Below, one piece after another: positions 4,724 to 9,620 of a stretch of DNA of 9,620 bases; the stretch's first letter is position 1; each line of letters opens with the position of its first letter. The translations under genes were made by a program, and so were the position numbers. Source of the DNA: CAKRPJ01 sp934376955. GTDB lineage: Bacteria; Bacillota; Clostridia; Lachnospirales; Lachnospiraceae. The stretch spans positions 1-9,620 of the forward strand of contig CAKRPJ010000068.1 in the NCBI GenBank assembly GCA_934376955.1. Direction: 5' to 3'. The notes below the pieces were generated by a model. It saw only the letters and a list, made by a program, of their open reading frames with translations. It did not search any database and had not been told where the DNA came from.

Positions 4724-5092
4724 TCACAATTTAGCCACAGTTAAGCCCATTTTTACCAAGGCTGACGTCAGACTGGTAAAATTCGCCAAACTGCTCACAG
4801 TTTCTTTCGCTTTCTGCATGTAGCTATTTTCTTGCAAGTATTCAATCCCTTTAGGCGTGATATTGATATCATCAAAAGTAAAGCTATAGCCCTCTTTCGT
4901 ATGGGTGCAAAGCACACCCTCGATATATCCATCTTTTACTAAATGCCTGATAATGTACATCCAGTAATTATCACAGAGTTTCAATGCTTCAGGGTTCATC
5001 AATTCAAGCTCAACCCGCTTCCCCGTTTTCAGGCATTCGTACATGTACGACAAAATAATGCATACGATAACACCGTAATCATTTTTCGCCAT
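4724..5092 (-). CDS. YjcQ-like winged-helix phage protein
   Basis: 122 residues from ATG at 5092, with GGAGG 6 nt upstream. The sequence MAKNDYGVIVCIILSYMYEC, LKTGKRVELE, YWMYIIRHLVKDGYIEG, then ITPKGIEYLQENSYMQKAKE fits the YjcQ family of small phage/prophage proteins with a winged-helix fold (a helix pair, then a wing ending in 'ITPKGIEYL'). Family function is not established. It occurs only in cassette 2, 26 nt after the double immunity gene and directly before the terminator, so it travels as cargo of that cassette. It might be a third element of the toxin module or a moron gene; the sequence does not say which. Confidence 0.7.
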   Translation of the reverse strand: MAKNDYGVIVCIILSYMYECLKTGKRVELELMNPEALKLCDNYWMYIIRHLVKDGYIEGVLCTHTKEGYSFTFDDINITPKGIEYLQENSYMQKAKETVSSLANFTSLTSALVKMGLTVAKL

Positions 5093-5118
5093 TGAGTGCC
5101 TCCGGATAAAACTCTTCC

Positions 5119-5634
5119 TTATGGAATATACTTCAAAAGGGTTTTACAGCCTCTACCCATTTCACGCAAAAGTGCAATGCAAACCTGTTCCTCTGAATCT
5201 GTTTGGAGTAGTAAATCGCGCTGTCCCCGTTCCACATAATACAGCCTAAAATCGCCATTGTCTGCCTTGTTGATAATAAAGCCGTCGTAGCCTGTCAAAT
5301 AATCATCTTGCAGGATATCATAGGCAGCAGGGTCAATATGCTCTGTTTTCAGAATTTCTTTCAGAATTTTGATATTTATAACGTATCTTATAAGGTCCTT
5401 ATGGCTTCTACCCATTTCCCTTAAAAGCGCCCTGCAGACCTGATCCTCTGAACTTGTTTGAAGCAGTAAATCTCGCTGTCCTCGTTCCATATAGTACAGC
5501 CTAAAATCCCCATTGTCCGCCTTGTTGATGATAAATCCATCATAACCGCGCAGATAATCATCCTGTAAAATATCATAATTAATAGGATTAATTTTTTCTT
5601 TTTCTAAAATTGCTTTCAACTCGCTAAGGTTCAT
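5119..5634 (-). CDS. Fused double immunity-like protein, cassette 2
   Basis: 171 residues made of two consecutive copies of the immunity domain (about 1-86 and 87-171). Each contains ILQDDYL.GYDGFIINKADN, YY.ERGQRDLLLQT and a C-terminal helix. The join reads RYVINIKIL: the stop of the first unit is gone and the start Met of the second appears as ATA (Ile), so two formerly separate genes now form one chain. The ATG at 5634 overlaps the toxin stop in an ATGA arrangement, with AGAGG 7 nt upstream, implying translational coupling to the intact toxin of cassette 2. The domains differ at about a quarter of positions, so the duplication is not recent. Expected to act in the cytoplasm on one or two TNT variants. 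Confidence 0.75.
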   Translation of the reverse strand: MNLSELKAILEKEKINPINYDILQDDYLRGYDGFIINKADNGDFRLYYMERGQRDLLLQTSSEDQVCRALLREMGRSHKDLIRYVINIKILKEILKTEHIDPAAYDILQDDYLTGYDGFIINKADNGDFRLYYVERGQRDLLLQTDSEEQVCIALLREMGRGCKTLLKYIP

Positions 5635-6170
5635 GGCTGCACCTCTTCTAAATATTCTGTTAAATCAGAAATTTTTCTAGGCAATTTATATTGAATCCCT
5701 CCACCAGGTTGTCCAAACCATGGAGCGACTTCCACCTCTTGTACATTCTCGATATCTTTTAAAATTCGATAAACATGATATTCTTGCGTTGTTGTCCTTG
5801 ATAACGCCCGTTCCCCGTAAGAAACACCTTTAGGGCTTGTATAACTACCATTTACCCATCCGTAACGATCAATCATCATCCCCGCTTTTAGCGTAATCGT
5901 TTTGGCGGTTCCTACCGCGCCATCATTAGGTGGATAAATCGGTTTCTCATCATCAGAGTAAAACCGTTCCTCCCCCTTCTTGCCCTTAGTATACGTCATA
6001 CCGTACTTCTGAGCAAGCGATGCGATGAATGTATCTGTGGGAGGGAATAGGTTTTTCTCCATGAGCCCAGAAATTCTGCTTTCCATGCTCTGGGGCGCTG
6101 CCCAATTCCTCATATACTCGCGCCAGTCTGCATCACGCTTGAATGCCTTGTTTCCCTGAATGCCCAGCAC
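5631..6170 (-). CDS. Orphan MuF-linker/TNT toxin, cassette 2 (intact reading frame)
   Basis: 179 residues from GTG at 6170; homology to the MuF-TNT protein actually begins at the SDDHRRK codons right after the scaffold stop. Residues 1-60 are the shared linker (KAFKRDADWREYMRNWAAPQ, SMESRISGLMEKN). The TNT-like domain follows: FYSDDEKPIYPPNDGAVG, IDRYGWVNGSYTSPKG, ERALS, and APWFGQPGGGIQYKLP near the end. Proteins of this family (founder: the tuberculosis necrotizing toxin of CpnT) hydrolyse NAD+, using conserved Arg and Gln residues. No good Shine-Dalgarno precedes the GTG, the MuF targeting part is absent, and a terminator lies upstream of the preceding scaffold gene. This fits a silent orphan module that could be joined to MuF by recombination in the linker. 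Confidence 0.75.
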   Translation of the reverse strand: MLGIQGNKAFKRDADWREYMRNWAAPQSMESRISGLMEKNLFPPTDTFIASLAQKYGMTYTKGKKGEERFYSDDEKPIYPPNDGAVGTAKTITLKAGMMIDRYGWVNGSYTSPKGVSYGERALSRTTTQEYHVYRILKDIENVQEVEVAPWFGQPGGGIQYKLPRKISDLTEYLEEVQP

Positions 6171-6903
6171 TTTTCGTCTATGGTCATCCGATTAAGAATT
6201 AAATCCGGCAAGGAATGGGGCGGAGCTTCCTTCTCCGTTCCCTCCGTTAGGGCTGCCGCTTCCGCCGCCGTTAGCCTTGACCGCCCAGCTATTTCCCTTC
6301 AGCCAGTCGGCTACACCATCTTCAAGGCTGATTTCTCCATCCTTGTCATTATAGGCGAGACTTTCATCCTCCTTAACGATGATGCTGCCCTCCAGCAGTT
6401 TAGCCATGTTTTCCGGGCTCGCCGCATGACCTTTACTGAGCAGCTCCACTGTCTTAGCCATTTTCAAACTGTCCAAGCGTTTTGTTTTCTCTGCCTGGGC
6501 TGTCTTGGTCATAGCATCAAGCTGTTTGGTCACCGTGTTGACCTGTGCAGTCAGGTCGGTGATCTGCTTGGCTACTTCGGTCGGTTTCTTTCCGCCCTGT
6601 GCGAACGTGTCGAGTGCAGCCTTCAGGTTCTTTGCCTTGTCTGCCACATCATCTGCATCCTCGAGGTCCAGTCCCGCGAGTACATTCTTGAGTTTTTCCG
6701 CGGTATGCTCTCCTGCAATGCGGTTCTTCTTTGCCTCGTTGTTCAGTGTGTTGATTTCGCCCTTAATGGCTGTAATCAGATCTGCGCCGTTATCCAGCTT
6801 CTCGAGTGCAGCGTAAACATCTTTCATATCCATGTTTTTATACCTCCGTATAATGGGCCTCCGCCCTATATTGCGCCCTCTCCTGGGCAATAAAAAAGCA
6901 CGC
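5980..6903 (-). repeat. Long direct repeat, copy A (scaffold plus toxin linker)
   Basis: Partner of 3775-4700: terminator T-run, scaffold gene and toxin linker. The spacing between the copies (about 2.2 kb) corresponds to one complete cassette. Confidence 0.85.
6192..6833 (-). CDS. Phage scaffold-like protein, copy 1
   Basis: 213 residues from ATG at 6833, with GGAGG 9 nt upstream, same organisation as the copy at 3989: helical charged region, DGVADWLKGNSWAVKA, and a Gly/Ser-rich tail ending FLAGFNS. It follows MuF and its immunity gene in the order expected for a phage head module (terminase, portal, MuF, scaffold, capsid), so this is probably the ancestral locus and the copy at 3989 the duplicate. 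Downstream, where the capsid gene would be expected, the first orphan toxin cassette begins 2 nt after the stop codon. Confidence 0.8.
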   Translation of the reverse strand: MDMKDVYAALEKLDNGADLITAIKGEINTLNNEAKKNRIAGEHTAEKLKNVLAGLDLEDADDVADKAKNLKAALDTFAQGGKKPTEVAKQITDLTAQVNTVTKQLDAMTKTAQAEKTKRLDSLKMAKTVELLSKGHAASPENMAKLLEGSIIVKEDESLAYNDKDGEISLEDGVADWLKGNSWAVKANGGGSGSPNGGNGEGSSAPFLAGFNS

Positions 6904-6915
6904 TGTTACACGTGC
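6892..6915 (-). terminator. Intrinsic terminator after immunity gene of cassette 1
   Basis: Minus strand: GCACG/CGTGC stem (6915-6911 / 6902-6898) with an 8-nt loop, followed by T6. Weaker than the terminator at 4689 but in the same place, just ahead of the scaffold leader. Its distal half recurs without the partner strand behind the immunity genes of cassettes 4 and 5. Confidence 0.75.
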
Positions 6916-6961
6916 TTAATTAACTATGTTAGATCTCGGTTATGGGATATATTTCAAAAGG
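6905..6961 (-). repeat. Third partial copy of the immunity 3'-end repeat
   Basis: 57 bp matching 1636-1692 and 2535-2591 almost exactly: the last codons of the immunity gene and the post-stop region. It ends where the immunity coding sequences begin to differ, showing that 3' ends have been exchanged among cassettes 1, 4 and 5. Confidence 0.75.
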
Positions 6962-7200
6962 CACTTATCAGCTCTACCCATTTCGCGCAAAAGTGCGATG
7001 CAAACCTGCTCCTCTGAATCTGTTTGGAGTAGTAAATCACGCTGTCCCCGTTCCACATAATACATCCTGAATGCCCCTTCAGCCGATTTGTTAATTATAA
7101 ACCCGTCATAACTGGTTATAAAATTCTTATCCAAAATGTCATATTCGTGCGGGTTGATTTTTTCTTTTTCCAAGATCACTTTCAATGCGCTAATATTCAT
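6940..7200 (-). CDS. Immunity-like protein, cassette 1 (partner of MuF-TNT)
   Basis: 86 residues, MNISALKVILEKEK...LLKYIP, from ATG at 7200, overlapping the MuF-TNT stop by 4 nt (ATGA) with AGAGG 7 nt upstream. This tight coupling is typical of toxin/antidote pairs. Compared with its paralogs it reads IINKSAEGAFRMYYVERGQR where most others have IINKADNGDFRLYYVERGQR, and these variable positions may set specificity. Predicted to bind and block the TNT domain of the adjacent protein in the producing cell. Family resemblance to the Imm59-type pattern is from memory and unverified. Confidence 0.78.
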   Translation of the reverse strand: MNISALKVILEKEKINPHEYDILDKNFITSYDGFIINKSAEGAFRMYYVERGQRDLLLQTDSEEQVCIALLREMGRADKCLLKYIP

Positions 7201-8366
7201 GACTTTACCTCTTTTAGATATTTTGACAATTCCACGATTTTTCTTGGTAGTTTATATTGAATCCCCCCACCAGGTTGCCCAAACCAAGCAGCTACTTCAG
7301 CTTCTTGAACGTTCTCAATATCTTTGATAACTTCAAATATATAGTATCCCTGCGGACTTGTATCTCTCGATAACGCACGGTCTCTATAAGGAGTTCCTTT
7401 GGGGCTTACATAACCACCATTGGGTCGCCCATAGCGGTCAACGATAGTACCAGCTTTTAATGTGATAGTTCTTGGGGATCCTACAGCGCCATCGTTTGGA
7501 GGGTAAATTGGCTCATCATCATCAGAGTAGAATCTATCTTCGCCTTTCTTACCCTTAGTATACGTCATACCGTACTTCCGGGCAAGTGATGCAATGAATG
7601 TATCTGTGGGAGGGAATAGGTTTTTCTCCAGAAGCCCAGAAATCCTGCTTTCCATGCTCTGGGGCGCTGTCCAATTCCTCATATACTCGCGCCAGTCTGC
7701 ACCACGCTTGAATGCCTTGTTTCCCTGAATGCCCAGCACTTTACGTCTATGGTCATCCGATAGATTAGCAAGCCATTTTTTGCCTTCCGCCTTGATACAG
7801 TCCTTTTGTTTCTTCAGGTCGACTTCCCCAGCATAAACAGTTATGCAGCTGCACAGGCAGTGAGGATGCGCAGGAAGCGGCGGTATTTTAGATTTCGGAT
7901 AGATACCGGATCCAAGGTTGTACATATTGGCCTTGCTGTACATATCACAAACATCAAAAACAGGGTGGCGGCTGGATAATTTCCATTTCACGGCCACCAC
8001 GTCATCATCCTGCATGATATCCGCTAAAAAACCATCGGCCCATGCCCTTGCCATCTCTGTCTGGGCAATACGGTCCGCGATATAACGGCTTTTCTCTTGC
8101 ATGGCTACCCAACACGCTTTATTCAGGGCCTCTTCTGCCCCTGTTTGCGCTGTTTCTATGAGCTGCTTATACGCTGTCTTAAGCGCCTTTGTAAGCGCTC
8201 CGTTTTGGGATAGTCTTTTTCTTATATTCCTCAAAGCCTTGCGGCTCTCAGCGACGATTCTAGGGGTGCCGTAGGCGTTTCTCACTGCCTGCAGGTACTT
8301 TGGAAGTGCCTGCTGCATAGTTACAGCCTTCCCGCTATTATAGCCATCATACAATTCTCTTGCCAT
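7197..8366 (-). CDS. MuF-type phage minor head protein with C-terminal TNT toxin domain (N-terminally truncated)
   Basis: 389 residues. Residues 1-185 are the rear part of a MuF/SPP1 gp7-type minor head protein: EKSRYIADRIAQTEMARAWA (91-110), KWKLSSRHPVFDVCDMY (127-143) and the Cys/His segment PAHPHCLCSC (165-174). Residues 186-275 are a linker (SDDHRRKVLGIQGNKAFK; EYMRNWTAPQSMES). Residues 277-385 form a TNT-like domain: IVDRYGRPNGGYVSP, DRALS, AAWFGQPGGGIQYKLP. By family analogy it is an NAD+ glycohydrolase with Arg311, Arg330 and Gln364/370 as candidate active residues. MuF polymorphic toxins are thought to ride in the phage head. Full-length MuF proteins carry roughly 100 or more extra N-terminal residues; these and the portal are deleted, and the ATG at 8366 lacks a Shine-Dalgarno, so production of this form is doubtful. 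Confidence 0.82.
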   Translation of the reverse strand: MARELYDGYNSGKAVTMQQALPKYLQAVRNAYGTPRIVAESRKALRNIRKRLSQNGALTKALKTAYKQLIETAQTGAEEALNKACWVAMQEKSRYIADRIAQTEMARAWADGFLADIMQDDDVVAVKWKLSSRHPVFDVCDMYSKANMYNLGSGIYPKSKIPPLPAHPHCLCSCITVYAGEVDLKKQKDCIKAEGKKWLANLSDDHRRKVLGIQGNKAFKRGADWREYMRNWTAPQSMESRISGLLEKNLFPPTDTFIASLARKYGMTYTKGKKGEDRFYSDDDEPIYPPNDGAVGSPRTITLKAGTIVDRYGRPNGGYVSPKGTPYRDRALSRDTSPQGYYIFEVIKDIENVQEAEVAAWFGQPGGGIQYKLPRKIVELSKYLKEVKS

Positions 8367-9105
8367 CGATATCCATGTAGCATTGTGCCGCGGTGAATGC
8401 CGGCATCAGATCCTCGCATCCGTACCGCACGGCATCAATAGCGTGGTTGTTCTTGTCTGAATAGGCAGAAATGAATTCTCCATCCTTCGTGCGGGCGTAT
8501 TCATAATTCACGAATTCTTTACAGATGTTCGGACAGCGTGCTTTATCTATAACGATGGCCTCCAGGCTCTGCAGCTATCTGATTCCATAGTCCACGCTAT
8601 CGGGGTATTTCTTAGCACCGTATACGCACAGACCCGCATCTTGCATCTCTCTAATGCTCTTAGGCGCTGCAGAATCGGCGCGGATGACAGCCTTGCCGAC
8701 CATTTTGCTTTGTATCAACCTAACCGCTGTAGAGTTCGTCAGGTGCGTCTGGTATATCTCATCAAAGATGTATAGCCGTTCGTGCTTTGCTTCGTAATGC
8801 ATACACTCAAAGGCCAGCGGATCCAGCGCAAAGCCAAAATCTAGACCGTAGCGCCTGCGATCGAATTATTGTAAATCATCCTTCATGAACGCCTGCTGTA
8901 CCACATTTTCAAAGACTGTGCAGCTTGTCCCGGTCACTTCGCCCAGATATTCATGACGATACGCCCTTTCATTTCTTGCCTTTAGTTTTTTCCGCATCCT
9001 CAAAGAATTGCGGGCCTAACCAGTCATACGGGACTGATCTGTAATCGGAATGATGGAAAAACTTGTCGGCCTCAGCATTCAGCATCTCTTCGTTTACCCA
9101 TAAGT
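8347..9105 (-). pseudogene. Phage terminase large subunit, C-terminal remnant
   Basis: The conceptual minus-strand translation gives, in order: WVNEEMLNAEADKFFHHSDY, VPYDWLGPQFFEDAEK, RNERAYRHEYLGEVTGTS, FDRRRYGLDFGFALDPLAF, IYQTHLTNST, VIRADSAAPKSIREMQDAG, VDYGIR, LQSLEAIVIDKARCP, NNHAIDAVRYGCEDL. These are the nuclease-half landmarks of PBSX/TerL-type large terminases (YRHEYLGE, YGLDFG, ADSAAPKSI, DAVRY), which cut and package phage DNA. It is broken by a frameshift near the T6 run at 8985-8992, TAA at 8866-8868, and TAG at 8575-8577 (a Trp codon in related proteins). The ATPase half is missing to the right. The frame runs out at 8347, overlapping the truncated MuF ORF with no portal gene between them. 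Confidence 0.85.
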
Positions 9106-9112
9106 TTTTGTC

Positions 9113-9601
9113 CAACAAAAAACTGTAGCAAACATCACCAAACAAGCGATGTTACTACAGCAAGATACAGCCGAAGATATTGAGTTATCGTCTATCAAAA
9201 ATCGCATAGCAGATGCAAAGAAAAAAGTGCAAAATTGCATTAAAGCGGTTGAGAACAGGATTGTTTCAGAAACACTTGCAAATACACTGTCAAGTAGCGA
9301 AACTTTATTAAAAGATTTAGAAGTCCAGTTTGCAAAGGCAAAGATTCGTACAGAAAGCGGGAAAATTACAGAAGAAAAAATCAGGTTCTTCTTTGACTCA
9401 ATCAATATGAAAGCTACTACGTCTGCACGATTTAAAACTATCTTATTTAAATGCTTCATCAAAAAAGTACTGGCCGATAATGATATCATCGAAGTCCAGT
9501 ACAATTATGAAGGCGACCTTTCCGGTTCGCAAAATGGTAATTTTGGTGGGACTATTTGGATTCGAACCAAAGACCTCTTCGATGTCAACGAAGCGCTCTA
9601 A
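9113..9601 (+). pseudogene. Large serine recombinase, C-terminal fragment
   Basis: Open frame on the plus strand, entered from the terminase junction. It contains a charged coiled-coil segment (IKNRIADAKKKVQNCIKAVE, then LKDLEVQFAKAKI), followed by a conserved-looking end: KITEEKIRFFFDSINM, FKTILFKCFIKKVLADNDII, VQYNYEG. This is the C-terminal layout of large serine recombinases of Bacillota phages (helical arm after the zinc ribbon, then a strand-rich end). The resolvase catalytic domain and zinc ribbon are absent, so it is inactive. Its position directly at the right att core fits the former integrase gene. The last about 20 codons (from 9544) are simply the antisense of the tRNA and not a native C-terminus. 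The first ATG at 9149 is only a chance internal Met. Confidence 0.65.
9544..9558. other. Right attachment-site core within tRNA-Val 3' end
   Basis: Identical to 478-492. It comprises the CCA, discriminator, acceptor 3' strand and the first base pairs of the T-stem strand of the tRNA on the minus strand. Integration thus kept the tRNA intact on this side but replaced its downstream flank with phage DNA. Confidence 0.85.
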
Positions 9602-9620
9602 CCAGCTGAGCTATAACCCC
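9544..9620 (-). tRNA. tRNA-Val (anticodon GAC)
   Basis: On the minus strand: acceptor GGGGTTA pairing with TAGTCCC, D-arm GCTC/GAGC, anticodon arm CTTCG-TTGACAT-CGAAG with anticodon GAC (decodes GUC, Val), T-arm TTTGG-TTCGAAT-CCAAA, discriminator A and encoded CCA. All stems close, with one G-U and one U-G in the acceptor. The first base is the last base of the window. After the CCA comes phage sequence rather than a terminator; the likely original terminator now lies at 451-475. Confidence 0.93.

Noticed and set aside
6180..6893. Long 237-codon open frame on the plus strand opposite scaffold copy 1 (and its counterpart at 3977-4240).
   Set aside because: It is exactly antisense to the scaffold gene, Cys/Leu-rich, without a ribosome site, and the equivalent frame in the other scaffold copy is interrupted. 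A shadow caused by codon bias.
1671..7200. CRISPR-like or simple tandem array as explanation for the repeats.
   Set aside because: The repeats are hundreds of bases long, coding, diverged and unevenly spaced. They are duplicated genes, not short repeats with spacers.
9094..9504. 136-codon minus-strand frame opposite the recombinase fragment.
   Set aside because: Antisense shadow: the plus-strand reading has recombinase-like features, whereas this frame has none and crosses the rearrangement junction.

Overview
The window looks like a small, heavily eroded temperate-phage remnant integrated at a tRNA-Val gene of a Bacillota-type bacterium. The protein families resemble those of Negativicutes or Clostridia, but this is a guess from family resemblance. 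Host DNA is visible only at the edges. A partial EamA/DMT-type transporter runs off the left end (1-236, minus), and a tRNA-Val(GAC) sits at the right end (9544-9620, minus). A perfect 15-bp direct repeat, TGGTGGGACTATTTG, lies at 478-492 and again inside the 3' end of the tRNA at 9544-9558. The hairpin/T-run just outside the left copy (451-475) is correctly oriented and placed to be the tRNA's original terminator. The remnant (about 9.07 kb from core to core) therefore appears to have separated the tRNA from its terminator.

Left part of the remnant (493-1670): two paralogous small helix-turn-helix proteins flank a 41-residue hydrophobic peptide gene. That gene has a GTG start with a strong Shine-Dalgarno, a 3' hairpin, and a 10-bp 5'UTR/3'UTR complementarity reminiscent of type I toxin mRNAs. 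Strong hairpins follow both HTH genes.

Central part (1671-8366, all minus strand): this is the notable region. A truncated MuF-type minor head protein carries a C-terminal TNT-like (predicted NAD+ glycohydrolase) toxin domain (7197-8366). It is followed by a small immunity-like gene, an intrinsic terminator and a phage scaffold-like gene. The unit [linker+TNT - immunity - (cargo) - terminator - scaffold] is then repeated downstream as orphan cassettes. Cassette 2 has an intact toxin ORF, a fused double immunity protein and a YjcQ-like gene. Cassette 3 has a divergent toxin with a frameshift and an equally divergent immunity gene. Cassette 4 is a truncated toxin with a nonsense codon plus an intact immunity gene. 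Cassette 5 is a 5'-frameshifted toxin plus an intact immunity gene. In all there are five TNT modules (two uninterrupted) and six immunity domains, all open. The scaffold gene is present twice nearly identically, with a third copy reduced to a 48-bp stub.

Right part (8347-9543): a large-terminase C-terminal pseudogene (frameshift and two nonsense codons) abuts MuF, so the portal gene and the start of MuF are gone. It is joined in opposite orientation to the C-terminal fragment of a large serine recombinase, which reads up to and through the att core. No capsid, tail, lysis or replication genes are visible.

Interpretation (inference): the phage has been stripped down to a MuF-TNT toxin/immunity array. 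Such phage-borne polymorphic toxins are known. An orphan-cassette bank embedded with duplicated scaffold genes, in which immunity genes stay open while toxins decay, suggests either a donor bank for toxin switching or a host-retained immunity store against related phages.
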